DNA of 64,000 nt from contig NZ_JAEUAV010000001.1 of NCBI RefSeq assembly GCF_019511605.1, positions 62,001-126,000 on the forward strand. Direction: 5' to 3'. Below the pieces are notes generated by a model. It had not been told where the DNA came from, did no database searches, and saw nothing but the letters and a program-made list of their open reading frames with translations. The DNA is from Paraburkholderia phenoliruptrix (GTDB taxonomy: Bacteria > Pseudomonadota > Gammaproteobacteria > Burkholderiales > Burkholderiaceae). Of this stretch, positions 17,394 through 27,401 are shown piece by piece. Position numbers and translations under genes: made by a program. Positions within the stretch are counted from its first letter, which is position 1. Each line of letters begins with the position of its first letter.

Positions 17394-17512
17394 GAGTGTT
17401 CTCCTGTCGGAATGAAAGCGCAATGGAAGCCGATTGCGCACGCCGGCAAGCATGCGCATGCCTCGTCAGGAGTTCAGCAAGGGATGTGCCGCGCGGCGGC
17501 ATGCCGCATCGT

Positions 17513-19630
17513 TCAGGATTCGCAAGCGACCAGCGCGTGCAGTTCCTCGATGTTGAACGGCTTGGCGAGGATGGCCACGCCCAAACGGCGTGCGCGTTCC
17601 AGTTCGTCGGCATAGCCCGTCATCAGCGCGATTTTCTGCGAAGGCCAGGCATTGCGCACTTTCTCTGCGAGGTCGATGCCGTTGAGCTTGCCCGGCATCT
17701 GAATGTCCGACAGCACGAGTTCGAAACGCTCGCCGCCGGTGAGCACGTCGAACGCCTGGTCGGCGGTCGGCTCGTGCCGCACTTCGCAACCAAACGTTTC
17801 GAGCACCGCCGCGACGCCTGCCGCGACATCTTCGTTGTCTTCCACGAGCAGCACCAGGCCGGCGTGCCGCAGCGCCGGCTGTTCTACCGCCTGTTGCGGC
17901 ACGTCGTTCGTCGGGCGGCGTTCGCGATGGCGCGGCAGATACAGGCGCACCGTCGTGCCGCTGCCCTGCACGCTGTCGATCTTCGCGGTGCCGCCGGCCT
18001 GCTCGCACATCGACAGCACCTGTGCGAGACCCAGGCCCGCGCCGGAGCCGCTCAGCTTGGTGGTGAAAAGCGGTTCGAACGCGCGCCGCGCGACCGACTC
18101 CGGCATGCCTTCGCCATCGTCGGAACAGGCGATCAGCACATACTCGCCGTCGGGCAGCAGCGTGTCGCTGCCGACCAGCCGGTTGTTCTGGCATCGGATC
18201 ACGAAGCGTCCGCCGCGCGGCATCGCATCGCGGGCATTCACCGCCAGGTTCATGATCGCGAGTTCCAGGTCGGTCGGATCGGCCAGCACCTGCCAGACAT
18301 CGTCGACAATGTTGAACGCCAGTTCGATATGATCGCCGAGCGCCGCCTCGAGGAGCGGCGCCGCGCCCGGCATCCACTTCTTCAGGTCGATCGGCTCCTG
18401 TTTGAGCGGCTGTTTCTTCGCGACGCTCAGGAGCCGCCGCGTCAGCGATTCGGCCGTCGCGGTGGCGCGCTGCACCGCGTTCATTTCCTTTTCCAGATTG
18501 TTGTAGCGCTTCAGGCGCGCCAAGTCGATATTGGCGGATACCACCATCAACAGATTGTTGAAGTCGTGCGCCACGTTCGCCACCAGATTGCCGAGCGCGC
18601 CCATGCGCTGCAATTGCCGGCTCGACGCCTCCGCGGAGAGCCGCATCGCGACCTCGCCCTGCCAGCGTTCCCATGCGACGCGCTCGGCTTCCAGTTGGCG
18701 CAGCGAGTAAATCACCAGAATCCAGATGGCGATGCAGGGCACCGCCGTCAGCGCGGCAATCACGAGGAAGTGCTGACGCCACGCGTCGACAATCGAAGCT
18801 CTTGCATAAGCGCTCGTCACATAGAGCGGGTAGTCGCCGACCCGCCGGAACGTGACGAGCCGCTCCACGCCGTCCACCGGCGACTTCACGCGCACATGCC
18901 CGGACAACTGCTTGTCGCGCAATGCGGCGGCAAATGCGTCCGAGGCCGGCGGCTTCGCGCCTCCGGGCCACGGTGGATAGCGGACCAGCAGATTGCCGTC
19001 CTGGCGGTACAGGGCCAGCGCGAGCGACGGGTCTCCATTGGTCAACTCGCGGTAAAAGCGTGAAAAGTACTCGGTGCGCAACGCAACCGACACCACGCCG
19101 AGGAACGCACCCTCCGCGCCGATACGTCCTATCGCGGTGCTGAACACGTTGGTCTGCGACAGCGCGCCATGCATCGGCAGCGAAAAGTAAAAGTGCGGGC
19201 GCATGGCGCGCGCAGCGACGAAGTCTTCGCGTTGACTGACCGACACGGGCGGAGCGGGATAGGCGCGAGTGGATACCAGCAGGTCGCCGTGCGCACCGAT
19301 CAGATAGATGGACGCCACTTGTGGAAAGTCTCCGCCGATCTCGCGCAACTGCTGGTTCAGTTGACGCTCGCGGGCGCGAATCTGGGCGTCGTCTTCGGTG
19401 CCGATCAACTCGACGATGCGTGAAGCCATTTGCTGATTCAGGTCCAGCACCTTGACGGCCTGCTCTTCCGCCACGCGCACGAGCCGGTCGATCATGTCAT
19501 TCGAATCGGCGATACGGCGCTGGTAATCGAAATAGCCGTAGCCGGCGAGACAGGCGAGCGGAAACAGAATCGAAACTGCCAGCACGACAAGAAGCACCCG
19601 CCGCGTCGCCGTGAAATTGCGCGAAGGCAT
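17513..19630 (-). CDS. membrane sensor histidine kinase with C-terminal receiver domain
   Basis: About 705 residues from the ATG at 19630, which sits just before a basic TATRR and the first membrane helix; an upstream ATG at 19690 would add 20 residues. Order: helix 1, periplasmic Cache-like sensor (about 35-270), helix 2 (about 285-305, VIAALTAVPCIAIWILVIYSL), dimerisation helix with H-box NVAHDFNNLL (about 355), ATPase domain with N-box NLAVNARDAMPRGG and G-boxes DDGEGMP and GSGAGLGLAQV, then a receiver with LVLSDIQMPG (phospho-acceptor Asp about 640) and KPF lysine. The HDFNNLL box marks the HWE/HisKA-4-like group seen in many alpha- and betaproteobacteria. No response regulator with an output domain is adjacent. 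Confidence 0.93.
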   Translation of the reverse strand: MPSRNFTATRRVLLVVLAVSILFPLACLAGYGYFDYQRRIADSNDMIDRLVRVAEEQAVKVLDLNQQMASRIVELIGTEDDAQIRARERQLNQQLREIGGDFPQVASIYLIGAHGDLLVSTRAYPAPPVSVSQREDFVAARAMRPHFYFSLPMHGALSQTNVFSTAIGRIGAEGAFLGVVSVALRTEYFSRFYRELTNGDPSLALALYRQDGNLLVRYPPWPGGAKPPASDAFAAALRDKQLSGHVRVKSPVDGVERLVTFRRVGDYPLYVTSAYARASIVDAWRQHFLVIAALTAVPCIAIWILVIYSLRQLEAERVAWERWQGEVAMRLSAEASSRQLQRMGALGNLVANVAHDFNNLLMVVSANIDLARLKRYNNLEKEMNAVQRATATAESLTRRLLSVAKKQPLKQEPIDLKKWMPGAAPLLEAALGDHIELAFNIVDDVWQVLADPTDLELAIMNLAVNARDAMPRGGRFVIRCQNNRLVGSDTLLPDGEYVLIACSDDGEGMPESVARRAFEPLFTTKLSGSGAGLGLAQVLSMCEQAGGTAKIDSVQGSGTTVRLYLPRHRERRPTNDVPQQAVEQPALRHAGLVLLVEDNEDVAAGVAAVLETFGCEVRHEPTADQAFDVLTGGERFELVLSDIQMPGKLNGIDLAEKVRNAWPSQKIALMTGYADELERARRLGVAILAKPFNIEELHALVACES

Positions 19631-19953
19631 AGGAAAATCGACTGCGACTCGCTCCGCACGCTGCACGGCCACGCTCCACTCAAAGGTCATACAAGTAGGA
19701 GAATTACCCGCACGTATCGTGCCCCGGGTGGTCGTGCGCTAATTCCCTTAGCTGGAATCTACCGCACTTTTCCGCCATGCACATAGCGCTGTGCGGAGCG
19801 ACTTGAATGTTGGCGCGACTGAGGCATCGGGCACAGCAATTGCTCGCCCGCAAGAAAACGCGGTGCAACTTTGCAGGCGTGCATTGCCGCCCGCTGACCC
19901 TGCTTACGCCTGCCCGATCCTGCTTCCTTCTTGCCGACGATCCCGAGACACGC

Positions 19954-21546
19954 ATGCCCATCACTGCCCGACACGTCGCCCAGTTTTCGCAGTTGCGCGA
20001 AGACCGGGCGCAGCGCGTCGTCGTGGATGACGAGAAGATTCTGCTGGTCCGCGACGGCGACACGGTGCGAGCCTATTCGGCCGACTGTCCGCATGCGGGC
20101 GGACCACTGGAGGAAGGCGCACTCTGTCGCGGCAGAATTGTTTGCCCGTGGCATAAAGGCACGTTCGACGCCGCCACCGGCAAAGTGCTGGAGCCGCCGC
20201 CGCTCGTGCCGCTCGAAAGGTATGCAGTGATAGTCGACGGCGACAACGTGCTGGTCACGCCACAAAAGCTGCCCGGCGAAACAGAACTGGCACGCACCCA
20301 GGAGCCGCATTTCGTGGTGATCGGCGCAGGGGCGGCGGGCGCCGCCGCGTGCGCGGCGTTGCGCGAATATGGCTTTACCGGCCGCGTGACCTTGATTGGC
20401 GACGAACCTCACGCGCCCTACGACCGCACGTCACTCAGCAAGTTTGTTCCTTCCAACGAGATGCCTCCTGGCGACGTTGCGCCGCTGCTGCCGACCGACT
20501 GGTACGAGCAGCACGGCGTGGAGCGGTTGGTCGCGAAGGTGGCGCGTCTTGACGTGCCCGCCCGCACGATCCACCTCGAAAGCGGCGGCGAGCTCACTTA
20601 CGATACCGCGTTGCTGGCCACCGGCAGTACGCCCACCGTGCCGCGAATCTCGGGCTGTGAACTCGCCGGCGTGCACGTGCTGCGTCATCTGGACGACGCC
20701 GCCGCACTCGTCGAGGCGCTCGCCAACAGCGATACCGACGGGTTGACGCGCGACACGGCGTCCACACGGGTGGCGATTCTCGGCAGCAGTTTCATCGGGC
20801 TCGAAACTGCTGCGGCGCTGCGCAAGCGCGGCGCGCAGGTCGCGGTTATTTCGCCGGACAAGGAGCCGTTCGCAAAGCAGTTCGGCGAGCGCGTGGGCGC
20901 GATGTTTCGCGAGCTGCACGAACGCCACGGCGTGCAGTTTCATCTTCAGGCCAAGGTAGCCTCGCTCGAAGGTGAAGAAGGCAACGTGCATGAAGTGATG
21001 CTCGAAAGCGGCGAACATATTGCCGCCGACGTGGTGCTGCTCGGCACGGGTGTTGCACCTGCCACCGGTTTCGTCGAAGGACTGCCGCTGCAACACGATG
21101 GCGGCGTGATCGTGAACGCGGGCATGCAGGCCGCCCCTGGTCTTTACGCCGCTGGAGATATCGCCGTTTTTCCGCTGTATGAGAACGAGGAGCCGCTGCG
21201 CATCGAACACTGGCGCGTTGCGCAGCAGCATGCGCGCATCGCGGCTCAGAACATGTGCGGCGCGCGCAACCGCTATGACGGTGTGCCGTTTTTCTGGACC
21301 TATCACTTCGGCAAGAACTTCGAGTACCTCGGCCATGCGAGCGAATGGGACGAGCTTGTCGTCGACGGCGAACTCGAACGTCACGATTTTGCCGCGCTGT
21401 ATGTAAAGAACGACAAGGTTGCCGCCGTGCTTGCCTGTAACCGCGACACACAAACCGCGCAACTGATCGAGGCGATGCGCGAGAGCGAGCTCACGCGTGA
21501 ACAGGCACTGCGCATTGTCGGGCGCGACTCGTGCGGTACAGCTTGA
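19954..21546 (+). CDS. Rieske iron-sulfur and FAD/NAD(P)H oxidoreductase fusion
   Basis: 530 residues from the ATG at 19954; upstream in-frame ATGs lack family similarity. The N-terminal Rieske domain (about 1-100) carries CPHAGG and CPWHKGTFD, the two Cys-His pairs for a [2Fe-2S] cluster. The rest is a class I pyridine nucleotide-disulfide reductase fold: FAD site VVIGAGAAGAAACAAL (about 113), NAD(P)H site VAILGSSFIGLETAAALRKRG (about 270) and the second FAD segment GLYAAGDIA. This layout matches AIF-like and Rieske-containing ferredoxin reductases that pass electrons from NAD(P)H. No partner oxygenase is adjacent, so the acceptor is unknown. The divergent gap with the kinase is about 320 bases and should hold both promoters. 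Confidence 0.92.
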   Translation: MPITARHVAQFSQLREDRAQRVVVDDEKILLVRDGDTVRAYSADCPHAGGPLEEGALCRGRIVCPWHKGTFDAATGKVLEPPPLVPLERYAVIVDGDNVLVTPQKLPGETELARTQEPHFVVIGAGAAGAAACAALREYGFTGRVTLIGDEPHAPYDRTSLSKFVPSNEMPPGDVAPLLPTDWYEQHGVERLVAKVARLDVPARTIHLESGGELTYDTALLATGSTPTVPRISGCELAGVHVLRHLDDAAALVEALANSDTDGLTRDTASTRVAILGSSFIGLETAAALRKRGAQVAVISPDKEPFAKQFGERVGAMFRELHERHGVQFHLQAKVASLEGEEGNVHEVMLESGEHIAADVVLLGTGVAPATGFVEGLPLQHDGGVIVNAGMQAAPGLYAAGDIAVFPLYENEEPLRIEHWRVAQQHARIAAQNMCGARNRYDGVPFFWTYHFGKNFEYLGHASEWDELVVDGELERHDFAALYVKNDKVAAVLACNRDTQTAQLIEAMRESELTREQALRIVGRDSCGTA

Positions 21547-21689
21547 GCAAAGCCGCGTTCCGCACGATGCCTGCTGACCGTTCAACTCTACATGCTCATG
21601 TAAAAAGCACAGCAAAAAGCACAGAACGAAGGCCGCGCGAATCGCGAGTGAATTTGCGCATCATGTTTGTTAGCTAAAGGAGAAGCGCC

Positions 21690-21860
21690 ATGCCAGAAAC
21701 CAAGGAACAACATCCGAACGCCGATAAGACGGAAAAGCAGATCGACAAGGAAGTCGAAGACACTTTTCCGGCGAGCGATCCGCCCTCGACGGGCGGCACG
21801 ACCAAGATCGTGACCGACGACGAAGACACGTCTTCGGAAGACGAAGCCACCGGTAAATAG
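21690..21860 (+). CDS. small acidic EDTFPASDPPS-type protein
   Basis: 56 codons with an AAGGAG site eight bases before the ATG. The core QIDKEVEDTFPASDPPSTGG is a motif seen in many short uncharacterised proteobacterial proteins, followed by a very acidic tail (TDDEDTSSEDEATGK). No membrane helix is present. A strong rho-independent terminator follows 30 bases later, supporting a separate transcript. Confidence 0.75.
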   Translation: MPETKEQHPNADKTEKQIDKEVEDTFPASDPPSTGGTTKIVTDDEDTSSEDEATGK

Positions 21861-21887
21861 GCTCCGCCTGTCGGTGTCGGCAAAAAG

Positions 21888-21921
21888 ACGCCCGGACGCG
21901 CAAGCGCCGGGCGTTTCTTTA
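21888..21921 (+). terminator. rho-independent terminator after the small acidic protein gene
   Basis: ACGCCCGG (21888-21895) pairs with CCGGGCGT (21907-21914), followed by a T-rich TTCTTTATTT. The other strand also has an A-rich flank, so it may also stop transcription from the opposite side. Confidence 0.8.
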
Positions 21922-21958
21922 TTTGCGTCCTGATTGCAGCTCGCGAGCGCGTCGTTCG

Positions 21959-24031
21959 TTATGCGCTGGCTACCGCGACTGGCGCGTCGCTCGTGCTGTC
22001 GCCGCGCGAGTGGCAGACGGCCAGCATTTCCTGCAATGAAGTCACATAGGCGTCAGCGCCCATTGCGTTTTGCAGGTCGACGCTCCACTTTTCCAGATCT
22101 TCGGCCGACCATAGTCCGACGATGATCGACACGTTCGGCAGCCGCGCGCGAATGCGCCGGACCATGTAGCGCAAATGCGAAGGAATGCCGTCTATCTGCA
22201 GGTAAACCACGCAAACGATACCGACGTCGTCGGCATCCAGCTGGTCGATCGACGCACGCGACGCCGCTTCATGCGGCAGCCCGCGCGCCGTGAAGCCATG
22301 TTTGCCAAGCAATTGCAGCATGATCGTGGTGGCGAGAGGATCAAGCGGCCCGCGGCCTGGAATGCACAACACGCGCTGACTGGTTGCGCGCGGAGCGGCG
22401 GGCGAATTCTGCGCGCCGCGCTCGGCGATCCGCTGGGGTTCGCGTTCAGCGACGGCATCACTGACATTGTCCGGCAGTTCTTCGGCATCGCCGCGCGCCG
22501 CATGATTCGCGAACAGCCTGTGTGCCGGCATGGATGCAGGCAGTGCGTCGCGCGACGGCGCGACGGGCCCCAACTCCGCATCCGGCTGTGCGGCCGCGGC
22601 GCGCGGCGGCGGCTCGTCGGGATAACTATCGAGGCCGTCGACGAGATCGTTGGTGGTGGACTCGATGCGCGCAAGCTGCGCCGTCGTAACGCTGCCGCGC
22701 ACCACGTCGTTGGCGGCCAGTTGCAGGCCCTTGATCGTCACCTCGTCGTAGTAAGCCGATAATGAACGTTCGCGCAGCAGCGCCTCGGCTTGTGCAATGG
22801 CTTCATCGGGGTCGCCCGCGAGTGCGCGCTGATAGAAGTTTTCGACCGGCGTGAGCGCGGGCTGATCGCCGAGCATCACGTCGAGAAATTCGAGCCGCCG
22901 GATATGCCGGCCAAGCACGAGCAGACACAGGGTCAACGGCGTAGAAAGAATGAGGCCAATCGGCCCCCAGATCCAGCTCCAGAAAATCGCCGCAACGACC
23001 ACCGAGAACGGCGACAGTCCGGTGCTGCGTCCATATAGCAGCGGCTCCACCACCTGCCCCACCAGCAGTTCGACGGTCACGAAAAGCGCAATGCACCATA
23101 CCGCCATGTCCCAACCGGGGCTCACTGCGGCGGCCAGCGCGGTGGCGAGCCCGCCCGCTATCCAGATGCCGACGTATGGCACGAGCCGCAGCAGGGCCGC
23201 GAGTATGCCCCACAGAATCGGACTGGGCACGCCGATAAAAAAGAGCCCCGCGCCTATGGCTACGCCAAGCGCCGCGTTCAGGCCCAGCTGCGAAACGAAG
23301 TAGCGGCTCAGGCGCCGCGCCGCTTCGTCCATCACCATGGTCGTGCGGTGCAGGTCGCGCGAGCCGAACAGACGAATCGCGCGGTCGCGCAGGTCGTCGC
23401 GTTGCAACAGGATTACCACCATCACGACGAACACGATGAACGCCGTCTCGAGCGGACTGATAGCCGGCGACAACACGCGGCGCGCGACTTCCAGCGGAGT
23501 CGGCACGGGCTCGCGCACTTCGACCGGCACGGCTGCGGGCGCGCGACCGTCGGCGGAAGATGCATCGCGCCGCGGCGCTGGTTGCGACGGCTCGACCGTC
23601 GCACGTTGCAGCGCCTGGCCAGCCGCTTTTGCAAAGCGGTCCAGCTTGCCGACGGTCAGCGTGTGCGCGGCCTCCATCTTGCGCTCGATCGTCGCCTGAT
23701 AACGCGGCATGCCCGCGGCGAGCTCCGTCAACTGCATCGCGATCACCGCACCGAGTACGCCGATCACAGAAACGGAGATCACCACGGCCGCGAACACCGA
23801 CGCAACGTGGCCGAGCTTCAGGCGCCCCAACCATTTGACGAGCGGCGCGACCAGAAAGCTCAGCAGAATCGCGAGCGTCATCGGGATCAGCACGGCCCGC
23901 GCAAAATACAGGCACGCGACCAGTCCGGCGCCGACGGCGAGCGCTATCAGCGCGTCGAGACCGAACGCGGCAGGCGGCGCGTCGATGCGCGTCGCGGGCC
24001 TGCCGCGCGGCGCTTCGGGAATGTCCTTCAT
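21959..24031 (-). CDS. AI-2E family permease with an added C-terminal Rossmann-like domain
   Basis: 690 residues, about twice the usual family length. The N-terminal part (about 25-380) is an AI-2E (TqsA/PerM-like) membrane protein with about eight helices: LIALAVGAGLVACLYFARAVLIPMTLAILLSFLVAPLV, then the PYVGIWIAGGLATALAA and SPFSVVVAAIFWSWIWGPIGLILSTPLTLCLLVLG family blocks. A 40-residue Pro/Ala-rich insert (about 150-190) sits in the extracytoplasmic loop. After a soluble linker, residues about 560-690 (RVLCIPGRGPLDPLATTIMLQLLGKHGFTARGL, ...VGIVCVVYLQIDG, ...PNVSIIVGLW) look like an alternating alpha-beta domain similar to cobalamin-binding or receiver folds but without the DxHxxG motif. 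Transport substrate unknown. Confidence 0.88.
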   Translation of the reverse strand: MKDIPEAPRGRPATRIDAPPAAFGLDALIALAVGAGLVACLYFARAVLIPMTLAILLSFLVAPLVKWLGRLKLGHVASVFAAVVISVSVIGVLGAVIAMQLTELAAGMPRYQATIERKMEAAHTLTVGKLDRFAKAAGQALQRATVEPSQPAPRRDASSADGRAPAAVPVEVREPVPTPLEVARRVLSPAISPLETAFIVFVVMVVILLQRDDLRDRAIRLFGSRDLHRTTMVMDEAARRLSRYFVSQLGLNAALGVAIGAGLFFIGVPSPILWGILAALLRLVPYVGIWIAGGLATALAAAVSPGWDMAVWCIALFVTVELLVGQVVEPLLYGRSTGLSPFSVVVAAIFWSWIWGPIGLILSTPLTLCLLVLGRHIRRLEFLDVMLGDQPALTPVENFYQRALAGDPDEAIAQAEALLRERSLSAYYDEVTIKGLQLAANDVVRGSVTTAQLARIESTTNDLVDGLDSYPDEPPPRAAAAQPDAELGPVAPSRDALPASMPAHRLFANHAARGDAEELPDNVSDAVAEREPQRIAERGAQNSPAAPRATSQRVLCIPGRGPLDPLATTIMLQLLGKHGFTARGLPHEAASRASIDQLDADDVGIVCVVYLQIDGIPSHLRYMVRRIRARLPNVSIIVGLWSAEDLEKWSVDLQNAMGADAYVTSLQEMLAVCHSRGDSTSDAPVAVASA

Positions 24032-24082
24032 GGCGCTACGTGCAGCACGTGGCCCGTTATTGTGATGCTCCCTGTCATATCG

Positions 24083-24262
24083 TTATTTTTTGGGCTCTTC
24101 TGCAATCGGCCCGTTTTCTACTGGCGGCGCTTCCTTCTCGATCTCGCTGCGCGCCTGTTCCCAGTACTCGTCAGGCGTGCCCTTGGGTTCGGGCGCGTGT
24201 TCCCACAGGTAGTATGCACGCGTGCGGATCTGGTCTTCCTGAGAGGTCTCGTCCTGTTCCAT
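24083..24262 (-). CDS. DUF2934 small protein
   Basis: 59 codons. The core IRTRAYYLWEHAPEPKGTPDEYWEQARSEIEKE matches DUF2934, a short helical domain (AYxLWE...P.G...EYW..A) found singly or at the ends of stress-associated proteins in many proteobacteria. No function has been established. The stop follows a PKK tail. Its upstream region contains the 14-base GGGTCTC array, immediately after glgX on the same strand. Confidence 0.8.
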   Translation of the reverse strand: MEQDETSQEDQIRTRAYYLWEHAPEPKGTPDEYWEQARSEIEKEAPPVENGPIAEEPKK

Positions 24263-24282
24263 ATGATCACCTACGGGTAAAT

Positions 24283-24338
24283 GGGTCTCATGAATGGGGT
24301 CTCACGCATCGGGTCTCACGAATGGGGTCTCGCGAATG
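24283..24338. repeat. four 14-base GGGTCTC-type tandem units
   Basis: GGGTCTCATGAATG, GGGTCTCACGCATC, GGGTCTCACGAATG and GGGTCTCGCGAATG, directly adjoining. Located between the glgX stop and the start of the DUF2934 gene, about 20 bases upstream of that ATG. A small imperfect hairpin (24356-24380, CGCGCAT...ATGCGCG) follows toward glgX and may terminate its transcript. Confidence 0.85.
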
Positions 24339-24414
24339 CCGGCATGGCGAAGCCCCGCGCATCATCGTGATGAATGCGCGTGGCTATCGTCATGGGAGCA
24401 AGTGATATTCCCGC

Positions 24415-26631
<2,217 letters not shown>

Positions 26632-26823
26632 AGAGGTTCCTGTGGAAGCGGGGGCGCTGGCGCGCGTTCAGTGTAGGCAATATGAATAAACTGGCTCGCT
26701 CCTGTAGCAATCCGCGGGCCCGGCGATGACGCCGCCTGGCGTGCCGGGGTATGAAATTTGCAGCGACGCCCTTGAAAGCAGACTCGCCGCACCAGCGGCG
26801 CCACATAACAAGGAGAAACCATC

Positions 26824-27225
26824 ATGCGGAACCTGCAATCTTGCACGCTGCTCGCAGCAGCGCTCTTTGCCGGCACGTTAGCGTGCACACTGAATGTCCA
26901 CGCGCAAGGCGCGCCGCAATCCATCACCGAAAGACGCACCGACGTCGTGCAGCTGGCGAGCGGTTACCGCGCGTCCAAGCTCACGGGAGCAGACGTTTTC
27001 AACAAGAACAAGGACACCATCGGCACCGTCGACGATCTGATCGTGTCCCCCGGCGGCGATCGCAGCACCTACGCGATTCTGTCGGTGGGCGGATTCCTCG
27101 GCATGGGCAAGCATCTCGTCGCGGTGCCTTTTAACGACCTGCAGATCACCAATCGCCGAGTGGTTTTACCGGAGGCAACCAAAAAGTCGCTCGAAGCGCT
27201 GCCGGAATTCAAGTACGCAGATTGA
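26824..27225 (+). CDS. exported PRC-barrel domain protein
   Basis: 133 residues with AAGGAG at a good distance from the ATG. Signal peptide MRNLQSCTLLAAALFAGTLACTLNVHAQ. The mature protein is a single PRC-barrel (about 45-130): GYRASKLTGADVFNKNKDTIGTVDDLIVSPGGDRSTYAILSVGGFLGMGKHLVAVPFNDL. PRC-barrels bind protein partners or ribosomal RNA in other contexts; exported single-domain copies are linked to stress in Burkholderia and rhizobia, with no known mechanism. Confidence 0.9.
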   Translation: MRNLQSCTLLAAALFAGTLACTLNVHAQGAPQSITERRTDVVQLASGYRASKLTGADVFNKNKDTIGTVDDLIVSPGGDRSTYAILSVGGFLGMGKHLVAVPFNDLQITNRRVVLPEATKKSLEALPEFKYAD

Positions 27226-27358
27226 AGAAAATAGCGCGCTGGGGCCCGCAGCCCCTGCAAGTCTGTGGGTGGCGTGCATGACGGACACGCACACGCCGGC
27301 AAGCCCTGCCGCCCTCAGGCAACAGCCGACGCCCCATGTCGGCAGGAACCCACTAAGC

Positions 27359-27393
27359 TGTAGCGCGGCCTTGCAACAGTCGGCCGCGCTACA
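27359..27393. terminator. 12-bp hairpin between convergent transcripts
   Basis: TGTAGCGCGGCC (27359-27370) and GGCCGCGCTACA (27382-27393) form a perfect stem with an 11-base loop, lying between the PRC gene and the end of the molybdoenzyme operon. No U-run follows in either direction, so it may act as a 3' end stabiliser or a rho-assisted stop. Confidence 0.5.
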
Positions 27394-27401
27394 GCCCTGG
27401 C

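Noticed and set aside
17396-19063. 555-codon open frame on the plus strand
   Set aside because: Shadow of the sensor kinase on the opposite strand; arginine- and histidine-rich with no domain.
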